A DNA stretch of 33,311 nucleotides from Halieaceae bacterium (lineage in GTDB: Bacteria > Pseudomonadota > Gammaproteobacteria > Pseudomonadales > Halieaceae): assembly GCA_024640505.1 (NCBI GenBank), contig JAHEEV010000021.1, positions 13,817 to 47,127 of the forward strand, written 5' to 3'. Numbering within the stretch: position 1 is the stretch's first letter; every line of letters begins with the position of its first letter. Position numbers and translations under genes: made by a program. Below the pieces are notes generated by a model. That model saw only the letters and a program-made list of their open reading frames with translations, had not been told where the DNA came from and made no database searches. Below, piece after piece: positions 7,813 through 16,469 of the stretch.

Positions 7813-8985
7813 TCAAACCCCGTACTGGCGCGCCGCCAGGTCACGCATGATCTCCTCGGAACCCCCGCCGATGGCGTTGACCCGCACCTCCCGGTAGATG
7901 CGCTCAACCCGGTTGCCACGCATATAGCCGATGCCGCCCAGGATCTGCATGGCCTCCCGGGCGCAGAACTCCATGGTCTCACTGGCCTGAACCTTGAGCA
8001 GGGCGATATCACCCGGATTGGCATTGCCCGCCTCGATCGACTCGTAGCAGATGCGGATATAGGCCTGTGTCGCGTTGAGCTTCTGTTTCATCTGGGCGAT
8101 CTTGTGGCGGATTACCTGGTGGTCCGCCAGGCGTTTGCCGAAGGTCTTGCGCTCCCGGGCCCACTCCACCGCCTCCTCCAGGCACACCCGACCCAGGGCC
8201 TCCATGCCTGCCGCCATGGCCATGCGCTCGGCGTTGAAGTTGGTCATGATCACCAGGAAACCCTGGTTTTCCTCACCGATCAGGTTGCTCACAGGTACCC
8301 GCACGTTATCAAAGTACAGGGTGGCGGTATCCGAGGCCCACCAGCCCTGCTTGCGGTCGAGCTGGGTCCGGCTGAATCCTTCCGCGTCAGTGGGAATCAG
8401 CAGCATGGAAACACCCCGTGCGCCCTCCCCGCCCGTGCGCACGGCAGTGGAGACCCAGTTGGCCCGCATGCCGCCGGTGATAAACGTCTTGGAGCCGTTG
8501 ACGACGTAGTGGTCACCGTCCCGTACCGCCGTCGTGGCCAGCTGCGCCACATCGGAACCGCCGCCGGGCTCGGTGATCCCCAGGGAGATATGCTTCTCGC
8601 CGGCCAGCACCGGCGGCGCCACCCTCTCTTTCAGGGCCTGGCTGCCCCAGTTCATTACCGGCGGCAGGCCGATGCCGTGCACCATCAGGCTGGCGGGGAT
8701 CCCCCCCACGCCGATGCGGGCCAGTTCCTCGTTGGCGATCCAGCTGTGCCAGGAGTCGATGCCCTCCCTGATGCCACCGAATTCCTCGGGATACCCCAGG
8801 CCCAGCAGGCCCACCGCTGCCGCTTTGGGCCAGAGCTCGATCGGGATATGGCCCGCCTCGTCCCACTCTTCCGCGTACGGCATGATCTCGGCATCGATGA
8901 ATTTGCGCAGTTGGGTGCGCCACTCCTCGTGCTCGGGTTTCAGGTTGGGGTTGGGCAGGCGGGCGCCGTCAAAATCCAGTGACAT
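7813..8985 (-). CDS. Acyl-CoA dehydrogenase (isovaleryl/long-chain type)
   Basis: 390 residues, first gene of the three-dehydrogenase unit. It has the ITEPGGGSD FAD motif, VNGSKTFITGG, and a C-terminal GGGSEEIMRD in which the MCAD-type glutamate is replaced by glycine. The catalytic base is therefore most likely Glu253 (NFNAERM), as in isovaleryl- and long-chain acyl-CoA dehydrogenases. Unlike the two downstream genes it looks like an ordinary self-sufficient homotetramer. AGGAG eight bases upstream supports the start. The upstream gap to the TetR gene contains no operator of the TGTCA type, so this unit seems controlled differently from the CRP-type regulon, possibly by the adjacent TetR. 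Confidence 0.92.
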   Translation of the reverse strand: MSLDFDGARLPNPNLKPEHEEWRTQLRKFIDAEIMPYAEEWDEAGHIPIELWPKAAAVGLLGLGYPEEFGGIREGIDSWHSWIANEELARIGVGGIPASLMVHGIGLPPVMNWGSQALKERVAPPVLAGEKHISLGITEPGGGSDVAQLATTAVRDGDHYVVNGSKTFITGGMRANWVSTAVRTGGEGARGVSMLLIPTDAEGFSRTQLDRKQGWWASDTATLYFDNVRVPVSNLIGEENQGFLVIMTNFNAERMAMAAGMEALGRVCLEEAVEWARERKTFGKRLADHQVIRHKIAQMKQKLNATQAYIRICYESIEAGNANPGDIALLKVQASETMEFCAREAMQILGGIGYMRGNRVERIYREVRVNAIGGGSEEIMRDLAARQYGV

Positions 8986-9184
8986 GCTTTGTTCTCCTCG
9001 TGTAGTGCTTGCTGTGCGGCTAAATGGTGAGCCGTAATACTAGTGGAGGCAAGCGGCTCGTGCCTGGGCATAGGCGCCAACACGCCGGGAAAAGGCGCCA
9101 GTCACGCGGCAATCTGCACGCCATTGCAGGCGGTCAGGACCAGGTGATTGAAAACATTAAAGAATCAGTATTCGCCGGGCATCG

Positions 9185-9820
9185 CTAAAGCCGGTCGTCC
9201 ACCAGCATCGTTACCAGCAGATCCGCGTGGGCTTTAATCAGGGATTCCTCTCGCGAATCCACGTCGAATAGCAGCTGGCACTCGGGTGCAAAATAGAAAA
9301 TGGTGGAACTGGCACTGATCATAATGTAATACCAGTGAATGAAGGCATCCCTGTCCAGCCCGAGCGTGTCGTGGACCAGCGACTCCAGAGCCTGGCAGCC
9401 TGATCTGACATGCCTGTCGATCAGGTACTTAGTTCTCCAGGAGTGCTTCCTGGCTTCCTGGCTCATCAGTGCGCTCACACCTGGATCTCTGGCGTTAAAC
9501 TGGACATAAAACCTTACGATAGTTGCCAGACGCTCCCGGGGGGAAAGCTCGTTGAGAATAGCCAGGCGATGATTGATTTCATCCCGCATTTTCCCGAATT
9601 TTTTGTCGGCGACCGCCTTCCAAAGTGATGCCTTGTCCTGGAAGTGGTACGCCGCCAGGCCGCGATGTACGGCTGCCTTTTTTTCGATATCCCTTACTGT
9701 GACACCGTCATAGCCCTGCTCCATAAAGAGCGCTGCAGCCGCCTTCAATAGCTTGTTGCGCGTGACTTCCGTGCGTTCCTGGGTGCGCTTGCGCGGCTTT
9801 TCGGTGATTTCAGTGGTCAT
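9185..9820 (-). CDS. TetR/AcrR-family transcriptional regulator
   Basis: 211 residues. An N-terminal helix-turn-helix (about residues 18-65: NKLLKAAAALF, then VTVRDIEKKA and LAAYHFQDK) is followed by an all-helical ligand domain. The N-terminus is basic (KPRKRTQERTEV). It diverges from a TonB receptor gene, and a near-perfect 23-bp palindrome lies between them, so it probably represses the receptor and itself. It is also immediately upstream of the acyl-CoA dehydrogenase unit on the same strand (200-base gap) and could control that. The inducer may be an acyl-CoA or the imported substrate; this is inferred from context only. Confidence 0.9.
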   Translation of the reverse strand: MTTEITEKPRKRTQERTEVTRNKLLKAAAALFMEQGYDGVTVRDIEKKAAVHRGLAAYHFQDKASLWKAVADKKFGKMRDEINHRLAILNELSPRERLATIVRFYVQFNARDPGVSALMSQEARKHSWRTKYLIDRHVRSGCQALESLVHDTLGLDRDAFIHWYYIMISASSTIFYFAPECQLLFDVDSREESLIKAHADLLVTMLVDDRL

Positions 9821-9862
9821 TATCGGAGTATATCCCAGCTTGCCAATCGAAGTATTAATTTG

Positions 9863-9891
9863 TAGACATACTAATTTATATGATTTAAATT
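9863..9891 (+). promoter_or_regulatory. Candidate sigma-70 promoter of TonB receptor 1
   Basis: TAGACA (9863-9868; five of six to TTGACA), a 17-base spacer and TAAATT (9886-9891; four of six) point toward the receptor, giving a start near 9898 and a leader of about 36 bases. The region is strikingly AT-rich against a GC-rich background. Confidence 0.5.
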
Positions 9892-9893
9892 AG
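9871..9893. promoter_or_regulatory. Likely TetR operator palindrome
   Basis: A 23-bp inverted repeat with arms CTAATTTATAT and ATTTAAATTAG around a central G; ten of eleven base pairs match. It sits between and over the -35 and -10 of the candidate receptor promoter, the usual place for a repressor, in the gap between the divergent TetR and receptor genes. Confidence 0.62.
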
Positions 9894-9933
9894 CACACAA
9901 GCTAATAAAATGTATCCCGTGAGGCAAATACCC

Positions 9934-12390
9934 ATGAAAAACCAGTTGCACCAGATCTCCCGCCTTTCCCTGATCGCGGCCGGCCTTGCCCTGAACTCTG
10001 CATCAGTCGACGCCCAGATGGTGTTGGAAGAAGTCATTATCACCGCAAAACGGGTTGAATCCGGCCTCATGGACACAGCCGTCGCCGTCAGCGCCTTCGA
10101 CTCAAACGCCATGAGTGAGCGGGGTATCGAGAATCAATACGACCTGGCTGGCTTTACCCCCTCACTTACGGTGGCGCCAAGCCGGGTCAGTATCCGCGGC
10201 GTGGGTCGACAGAACCTGGCCCTGGGCTCGGACCCCGGTGTAGGGCTTTACTGGGATGGGGTGTACACCACCGAGACGGATATATTCGGCTATTCAAATT
10301 TCCTCGACATCGAGCGCGTCGAAGTGCTGCGAGGTCCCCAGGGCACCCTGTATGGGCGCAACTCCATCGGTGGTGCGGTGAACCTCGTCAGCATCAGGCC
10401 GGACACCGAAGAGTGGGGTGGCAAGATAACCGGCGAACTCGGCAATTACGACTACTGGGTTCTCCAGGGCCTGGCCAGCGGCCCGGTGACGGAAAAATTG
10501 TCTGCCCTCGTCGCGGCCTCCCAGATCGAGCGCGACGGCTTTCAGACCAATGTCGTCAATGGCGACAAATATGATGACAGGGACCAGAGTTACTGGACCA
10601 TCGGCCTGGACCACCAGACAACGGAACGGTGGAATAACAGCCTGAAAATCGGCAGTGCAGACTCCGATGAACACCAGTCTGCAGGGTATGTCCTGAGTCC
10701 CTACCGCACCGAGCCGGTGCAGGAAGTTTTCAACCAGAGCGCACCCTTCCAGCAGCTCAACTTCGTGGGAGCTTATCCGGGGACAAACTTTGCCAACCCC
10801 AACCAGGGTATGACCCGGGAGAATCCGGCGCTGCGCAGTGACGGTGAAAAGGTGGCGGTAGATACCACACCCTGGCAGGACACATCGCGCGATTTCGCCA
10901 CGTTTATCAGTGAATATGAGGGCGACAGCTACACGCTGAAATATACGCTCGGGTATACCGACTTCAGCTTTGAGCGCATGGATGACGGCGACGTGAGCAA
11001 TGCGGCCGACTCCGGACTGGACTACAGCCTGCTGCCCATGGCAGGCCTGGGGGGGCTGACGGTGGATGTCTTCACCGGCTTTGCACTGACCCCCTCGATT
11101 ATTACGGTTCCCTACGAGCAGAACAACGAGACCTGGTCGCATGAACTCCAGGTAATCTCCGAGCTGGAGGGGCCCCTCAACTTTATGGCCGGACTGTATT
11201 ACTACAACAGTAAAGAAGACCAACTGCAGACCTTCATCGAGAACAACAGCGAGCTGGTGGCAAACTACACCTGGCTGGGCAGTGTGCTGGGAGGCGGTTT
11301 ACCCACCAACCCCGATGGCATCCTGTATCGGGGCGAGGGTAATCTGGAGACTACCTCTTATGCCGCCTACGGGCAGATGTACTGGGACTGGACCGACCGC
11401 ACCCTGGTGACGGTCGGGCTGCGCTACTCCTACGATGAGAAAGAGGCGAAGGATAACACCTATGTCAACTGGGTGATCCCTGAAGATCCCGCCAGCGAAA
11501 CCGACCCGACCGTATACCGGGAGGGTGACGACGATTGGAGCAAGGTGACCTGGCGGGTAGGCGTCGATCACATCCTGTCAGACAACCATTTCCTCTATGC
11601 CTTCCTTGCCTCGGGTTACCGCTCCGGGGGCTTTAACCTGCTGGCGCCCACCACAACGGACGATTTGCCGACGGTCGACCCGGAGGAGGTCGTCTCCCTG
11701 GAACTGGGTTACAAGGGCGGCCTGTGGAATGATAGGCTCAACCTCGCCACGGCGCTGTACTACTACGATTACACTGACCTGCAAGTACTCAAGAGCGATG
11801 CAGTCAATGGCGTGAGTGTTGCCACCTTTGAGAATGCCGCCGATGCGACCGCGTGGGGTATCGAGGCTGAAGTAACGGCCCTGGTCACTGAGGGCCTGGT
11901 GCTCAGTGGCTCCTATTCCTACAACGATACCGAGTACGAGGACTTTGATTCTGCGGACTCCAGTGCCTGTGTCCTTGATTTCTACAGGGTGGGCGACACG
12001 GCAAACCCTCTGTGTAATGGCACCCAAGACCTGAGTGGTAATGAATTTCCGCTCTCTCCAGAGCACAAGCTGTCGGCTTTCCTGTCCTACGGGTGGAATA
12101 TGGCGGATCTGGATTGGAGCACTTCGGTCAGTTACGTATACACCAGTGAACAGCAGCTCACGGCTTTCAACTATGACAAGTACGACACACTGGATGATTG
12201 GGATCGCTGGGATGCGCGGTTGAACATTGCATCCCCTGAGTTGACCTGGGAAGCGACCCTGTGGGTGCAGAACATCTCTGATGACAGGAATGAGATCAAC
12301 CGCCCACGCCCGAGCCCGGTCTCAGGTCTCGCGGCTTCGAGCCTGAGTGCCCCCCGAACCTATGGTCTGAAGCTGACTTATAATTTCTAG
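9934..12390 (+). CDS. TonB-dependent outer-membrane receptor 1
   Basis: 818 residues. A 22-strand barrel importer driven by TonB/ExbBD. After a signal peptide (MKNQLHQISRLSLIAAGLAL, cleaved near VDA-QM) comes the TonB box region EEVIITAKR, then the plug domain with IRGVG and VEVLRGPQGTLYGRNSIGGAVN, then the barrel, ending in the aromatic LKLTYNF. I chose ATG 9934, which has GAGG nine bases upstream, over the in-frame ATG at 9910. The plug resembles the broad class used by marine and sphingomonad bacteria for hydrophobic compounds rather than a classical siderophore receptor. Downstream is the hydrolase-quinoprotein fusion, so the two probably act on the same substrate. Confidence 0.93.
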   Translation: MKNQLHQISRLSLIAAGLALNSASVDAQMVLEEVIITAKRVESGLMDTAVAVSAFDSNAMSERGIENQYDLAGFTPSLTVAPSRVSIRGVGRQNLALGSDPGVGLYWDGVYTTETDIFGYSNFLDIERVEVLRGPQGTLYGRNSIGGAVNLVSIRPDTEEWGGKITGELGNYDYWVLQGLASGPVTEKLSALVAASQIERDGFQTNVVNGDKYDDRDQSYWTIGLDHQTTERWNNSLKIGSADSDEHQSAGYVLSPYRTEPVQEVFNQSAPFQQLNFVGAYPGTNFANPNQGMTRENPALRSDGEKVAVDTTPWQDTSRDFATFISEYEGDSYTLKYTLGYTDFSFERMDDGDVSNAADSGLDYSLLPMAGLGGLTVDVFTGFALTPSIITVPYEQNNETWSHELQVISELEGPLNFMAGLYYYNSKEDQLQTFIENNSELVANYTWLGSVLGGGLPTNPDGILYRGEGNLETTSYAAYGQMYWDWTDRTLVTVGLRYSYDEKEAKDNTYVNWVIPEDPASETDPTVYREGDDDWSKVTWRVGVDHILSDNHFLYAFLASGYRSGGFNLLAPTTTDDLPTVDPEEVVSLELGYKGGLWNDRLNLATALYYYDYTDLQVLKSDAVNGVSVATFENAADATAWGIEAEVTALVTEGLVLSGSYSYNDTEYEDFDSADSSACVLDFYRVGDTANPLCNGTQDLSGNEFPLSPEHKLSAFLSYGWNMADLDWSTSVSYVYTSEQQLTAFNYDKYDTLDDWDRWDARLNIASPELTWEATLWVQNISDDRNEINRPRPSPVSGLAASSLSAPRTYGLKLTYNF

Positions 12391-12404
12391 TCCACAGCTT
12401 ACGC

Positions 12405-12447
12405 AAGGGCGACCAGCAGGTGTCATTCCTGCGGTCCGGTCGCCCTT
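12405..12447 (+). terminator. Strong hairpin between receptor 1 and the fusion gene
   Basis: AAGGGCGACC (12405-12414) pairs perfectly with GGTCGCCCTT (12438-12447); inside, GCAGG and CCTGC form a second stem. No T-run follows, so it is a leaky terminator, an attenuator, or an mRNA-stabilising element between two genes that look functionally linked. Confidence 0.5.
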
Positions 12448-12473
12448 CCATACTCCATGGGAGTGCTTATGCC

Positions 12474-15278
12474 ATGACACACCCCCCCTCGCTGTCTATC
12501 AAACAGGTATTTTGCCTGTTGCTTGTGCATCTTCTGTTAACAGGGGGTGCTGTCGCCGACACCTCGGTGGCGGATGAAGTCGTTCATGAAGAGATTACGA
12601 TCTGGAGTGAAGGGGTTCGACTCGCAGGTGACATCTATAAACCCAAAGGTATGCAAGCCGGCGAAAAGCTGCCTGGTCTGCTGTTAATACACGGCTGGGG
12701 AGGCAGCAAGACACACCTCAACCGCGCCTACGCGCCCCAGTTCGCCAGCCGGGGATTTGTCGTTCTGACTTTCGATTACAAGGGTTGGGGCGAAAGTAAC
12801 GGCCCTCTCTTCCATCGGGAGTCGCTGCCGGCGGCGGAAGAGCTCACCGTCGTCAACGTGGACGCGGAGCACATTCGTCGGGTCATCAACCCACGCTCGA
12901 TAGTGGAAGATGCCAGGGCCGCTCTGAACTACCTTGCCGGCGAACCCGGGGTGCTCTCGGATAATCTGGGTGTCTGGGGAACCAGCCTTGGCGGCGGGGT
13001 CGCGCTGGTAACAGCGGCTCGTGATGAACGCATCAAGGCTTATGTGGACCAGATTGGCGCGGTAAATTTCAAGGCCAATCTCAAGATGATTACGGATGAG
13101 ATGGTCACGCGCTGGGAAATACAGCGGGCGAGGGGCGATATCGCTTCCTACCCCGGGGCGGAATCGGTAATCAATCCGGCACTCAAGGGCTATCCAGACT
13201 GGATCTACCTCAAGCGCTTCGATTCATTCGCTTCCGCTGAGAACCTGAACGTGCCGACGCTCATCATCGACGCCGAGGATGAAGATCTGTTTGCGCGGGA
13301 GGTCAACGGCGCCCTGCTGTACGAGACCATCAAGGATCGTGTTCCCAGCAAATACGTTGTTATCCCTGGCAAGCATTATGATATTTACCGGGGTGAGCCC
13401 TATAAGAAGGCACTGGGTGAAGCCCAGGACTGGTTTGTGAAGCACCTCAAGGGCAGCACGGAAGGCGCCGCCCTGTACCAGCAGTACTGCGCATCCTGCC
13501 ACTCCAACCCGATAGCGAAGGCAAGTGCTTTGAGTACGCTCAGAGCCATGAGCTATGAGAGACTGCTGGGCTCCATGACCGACGGCAGTATGAGCCAGCA
13601 GTCAGCCGGCATGAATGCTGCACAGCTCGAAGAACTGGCCCGCTACCTGTCAAAGGGGAATATGGACCCGCGAGCCTGGGAACTGGCTGTGGCCTGTGAT
13701 GCCGACAACCAGGAAGCACCCGGGGATATGGCACCCAGCATTACCGGTTGGGGTTATGGCACCGCCAACCGGCGTTTTCAGAATCCGGAGTCCGCAGGAT
13801 TGGGCGTCAAGGATCTCCCGGGGCTTGAAGTAGTTTGGGCGCAGGGTTTTCCGGGTGCTACGGTGATGCGTTCGCAGCCGGTCATCACAGCAGATACCTT
13901 GTTCATTGGCGTGGACGCCACCAGGACCGTGTATGCCTTCGACCTTGCGTCAGGTTGCCTGAAATGGACCTATCGATCCACGGGACCCGTGCGTTCGGCA
14001 CTGGGGTATGGTCGCATGCCGGATACGGAACAACCGGTCTTATTCTTCGGCGACGCCAGGGGTAGTGTGCATGTTGTCAGCGCCGTGGACGGCAGTGAAG
14101 TCTGGTCCGTCGATGCCGGGTTGGACAGTGCAAGCACTATCACCGGCACGCCTGTCCTGCATGATGCTCGACTCTACGTGCCGATCTCCAGTTTTGAGGT
14201 TGCCAGGGCCGACATGGGTAACTATGAGTGCTGCAGGGAACACGGTGGCGTACGTGCCCTTGATATCCGCACCGGGGAAACCCTCTGGACTTACACAACC
14301 ACGGATGATGCAAAAGTCACAGGCAAAAACGCCATTGGCACCAGAACCTGGGGGCCGTCCGGCGCCCCCGTATGGACGACCCCGGCTATCGATGTAAAAC
14401 GCAATCGCCTCTATATCGGAACGGGGCAGAATTACTCCTGGCCCGCGACCAATACCAGTGATGCCATTATCGCGCTTGATCTCGATAGCGGCGAGCCCGC
14501 CTGGATTTATCAGGCCCTGGCGAATGATATCTACACCGAGGCTTGCATAGCTCGTTACCTGGGATACCCGGACAACCCCAACTGCCCCGAGGACTCCGGC
14601 CCCGATTTCGATTTCGGCGCTTCTGTCGTCGTTACGACCAATGCTGCGGGTAAGGATATATTGGTGGCAGGCCAGAAGTCAGGTGACGTATATGCACTGG
14701 ACCCTGATGACGGTGGGTCGGTGATATGGCAGAAAAAGTTGTCTGAAGGAACACCGGTGGGCGGCATCCACTGGGGAATGAGCGTGGAGGACGACACCGT
14801 ATTCGTGCCGGTAGCAGACCCTGAGTGGAAACTCATAGGGTGGGACTATTCTCCCCGCCCGGGTATCACGGCGCTTGATCTTACAACCGGTAAGGTCAAG
14901 TGGCGCCACAGTATCGAGCGGGGATGTGAACTGGATCGTACCAGGATCGACCCACTGAACGGACGCCAGGATGAAAACTGGCCCGACTGTCCCTATTTCT
15001 ACGGTTACTCTGCTGCCCTCACAGGTATTGAGGGGGCGGTTTTCGCGGGGTCCCTGAACGGCACGCTTCAGGCGTTTTCCAGCGAGGATGGCAGGGAACT
15101 CTGGCGATTCGATACCAAAAAGTCCTTCCCCACCCTGAACGGAGTACCTGCCCACGGTGGCGCCCTGGACAACGCAGGCCCTGCTGTCGGCAACGGCTAT
15201 ATGATATTGCAGAGTGGTTACAGCTACTTCAACCAGATGCCGGGAAATCTCCTGCTTGTACTCAAAAAGCGAGACTGA
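12474..15278 (+). CDS. Secreted fusion: alpha/beta hydrolase + cytochrome c + PQQ (polyvinyl-alcohol-dehydrogenase-type) domain
   Basis: 934 residues with a signal peptide (SIKQVFCLLLVHLLLTGG, cleaved near VA-D), so periplasmic. Residues about 31-320 are an alpha/beta hydrolase of the dienelactone-hydrolase/Xaa-Pro-peptidase type: GTSLGG nucleophile Ser171, acid probably Asp269, base His301 (GKHYD). Residues about 328-405 carry a haem-c site CASCH (Cys339, Cys342, His343). Residues about 430-934 are a PQQ beta-propeller with at least seven blade motifs (for example YAFDLASGCLKW, RALDIRTGETLW, ITALDLTTGKVKW) and a vicinal Cys586-Cys587, as in polyvinyl alcohol dehydrogenase. The last two domains together match that enzyme's layout; the fused hydrolase is unusual. 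It likely oxidises secondary hydroxyls and then cleaves the product. Substrate unknown. ATG 12474 chosen over a GTG at 12420 inside the upstream hairpin. Confidence 0.88.
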   Translation: MTHPPSLSIKQVFCLLLVHLLLTGGAVADTSVADEVVHEEITIWSEGVRLAGDIYKPKGMQAGEKLPGLLLIHGWGGSKTHLNRAYAPQFASRGFVVLTFDYKGWGESNGPLFHRESLPAAEELTVVNVDAEHIRRVINPRSIVEDARAALNYLAGEPGVLSDNLGVWGTSLGGGVALVTAARDERIKAYVDQIGAVNFKANLKMITDEMVTRWEIQRARGDIASYPGAESVINPALKGYPDWIYLKRFDSFASAENLNVPTLIIDAEDEDLFAREVNGALLYETIKDRVPSKYVVIPGKHYDIYRGEPYKKALGEAQDWFVKHLKGSTEGAALYQQYCASCHSNPIAKASALSTLRAMSYERLLGSMTDGSMSQQSAGMNAAQLEELARYLSKGNMDPRAWELAVACDADNQEAPGDMAPSITGWGYGTANRRFQNPESAGLGVKDLPGLEVVWAQGFPGATVMRSQPVITADTLFIGVDATRTVYAFDLASGCLKWTYRSTGPVRSALGYGRMPDTEQPVLFFGDARGSVHVVSAVDGSEVWSVDAGLDSASTITGTPVLHDARLYVPISSFEVARADMGNYECCREHGGVRALDIRTGETLWTYTTTDDAKVTGKNAIGTRTWGPSGAPVWTTPAIDVKRNRLYIGTGQNYSWPATNTSDAIIALDLDSGEPAWIYQALANDIYTEACIARYLGYPDNPNCPEDSGPDFDFGASVVVTTNAAGKDILVAGQKSGDVYALDPDDGGSVIWQKKLSEGTPVGGIHWGMSVEDDTVFVPVADPEWKLIGWDYSPRPGITALDLTTGKVKWRHSIERGCELDRTRIDPLNGRQDENWPDCPYFYGYSAALTGIEGAVFAGSLNGTLQAFSSEDGRELWRFDTKKSFPTLNGVPAHGGALDNAGPAVGNGYMILQSGYSYFNQMPGNLLLVLKKRD

Positions 15279-15414
15279 TTCCAGACTGGCGCCCACCGCG
15301 CCTTGAGGTGCTTGCAGACTATCCTGGTTTACCCACCCAGACCCCTGCGGGAAGGACTCACCGGCTGGTGTTTAGCAGACAGATAGCACTGGCTTACCGC
15401 TTTGGCGACAGAGG

Positions 15415-16437
15415 TCAATGCGGGTACGCGCTGGGGGCGACGCCGGTCCAGCGATGAAAAGCCCGGGAGAAGCTGCTGGTATCGGAAAAGCCCAGCAGGA
15501 AGGCTATCTCCGTCAGGGAGTGTCGCTGCCCCGCCTGCAGGTAGGACTTGGCCAGGTCACAGCGGGTCTCGTTGAGCACCTGATTGAAGCTCGAACCCTC
15601 CGCACTCAGTTTACGTTGCAGGCTGCGCCCGCTCATACCCAGTATCGCCGCGTAGTGGTCGTGCGACCGGACGCCACTGGGCAACTCTTTGGTGAGCAGT
15701 GTTCGCAGGCGCGTGGCCACGCTGCCCAGCTCGAGTCGCGCCAGATATTCCTCGACCACACGGTCATTGGAGCGGGCTAGATCCTCGTTGCCCCAGGGCA
15801 GCGGTTTCTCCAGGTCCTCCACACGAAATTCCAGTCGGTATTCCCTGGCGCCATAGATCACCTCAGAACGGAAGAAGTCTCGGAATAACTGCTCGCTCTC
15901 GGGTTCTGCGCGCATCAACTGCACGGCGACGGGCGAAAACTCCGCTCCGTAAAGTCTGCGGCTGGCCCTGATAATGGAAGAGATCACGGCCTCCATGGCC
16001 TGTTCTGCGGGACGCTGCACGTCCGACACCAGTTTCCAGCTCATCAGGTAGTAATCCCCGCGGCGCTCGGTTGTCACTTCTGCCGCATCACTGACCATGC
16101 CATTGAAGCGCACCACCCGTTCCATGGCCTGCTGCAGGCTGCTGCTGGCCATAAACGCATAGCCCAGCGCGTGAAAGGTTGTCTGGCTGGAATACCGGGA
16201 CACCCAGAGGCCGAGGTTCTCGTCGCCGGTCTCCCTGACCGCGAGCTGCCATAATCGTGTGGTGGACGGTAGCGGAAGGCGCTCATCCGGCCGGGCAATG
16301 TCACCCGGATCGATTCCCGCCTCCAGCAACAGGGCGTCCGCGTCGATACCGCGCTCGCGCAGCGCACTGACCAGCACCCGGGTCCAGCTGGAGAGCACGG
16401 TCGGTGTCGTGCCGGCCTGAAATTCAGCCTCTGGCAT
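15415..16437 (-). CDS. AraC-family transcriptional regulator
   Basis: 340 residues. The N-terminal two-thirds is the arabinose-binding-like domain of OruR/ArgR-type regulators (LWQLAVRETGDENLGLWV, then FHALGYAFMASSSL). The C-terminal 100 residues hold two helix-turn-helix motifs (GMSGRSLQRKLSAEG and LTEIAFLLGFSDTSSFSRAFHRWTG, then PSAYP). It diverges from the HMG-CoA reductase gene and probably controls that gene and the following receptor. A pair of direct repeats 21 bases apart lies in the shared upstream region. The effector is unknown. Confidence 0.92.
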   Translation of the reverse strand: MPEAEFQAGTTPTVLSSWTRVLVSALRERGIDADALLLEAGIDPGDIARPDERLPLPSTTRLWQLAVRETGDENLGLWVSRYSSQTTFHALGYAFMASSSLQQAMERVVRFNGMVSDAAEVTTERRGDYYLMSWKLVSDVQRPAEQAMEAVISSIIRASRRLYGAEFSPVAVQLMRAEPESEQLFRDFFRSEVIYGAREYRLEFRVEDLEKPLPWGNEDLARSNDRVVEEYLARLELGSVATRLRTLLTKELPSGVRSHDHYAAILGMSGRSLQRKLSAEGSSFNQVLNETRCDLAKSYLQAGQRHSLTEIAFLLGFSDTSSFSRAFHRWTGVAPSAYPH

Positions 16438-16438
16438 C

Positions 16439-16469
16439 TTCAGTCATAAATCTGGCGTATTGAGTCATG
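16439..16469. promoter_or_regulatory. Candidate AraC direct-repeat site
   Basis: TTCAGTCATA at 16439 and TTGAGTCATG at 16460 are direct repeats with 21-base spacing, two helical turns, as is common for AraC-family sites. They lie just upstream of the regulator's own start codon, in the 103-base gap shared with the HMG-CoA reductase gene. Only two copies, so moderate support. Confidence 0.4.

Noticed and set aside
7075-8982. A 635-codon open frame on the plus strand
   Set aside because: It is antisense to two acyl-CoA dehydrogenase genes with intact motifs; its translation is low in recognisable domains and reflects GC-rich codon use.
8986-9184. GGCGCC repeats and GCAAT/ATTGC hairpin upstream of the acyl-CoA dehydrogenases
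   Set aside because: Short stems of a kind expected in GC-rich DNA; no clear promoter or operator could be supported.
12421-12436. TGTCA half-site within the hairpin before the fusion gene
   Set aside because: No matching second half; the bases are explained by the hairpin loop.
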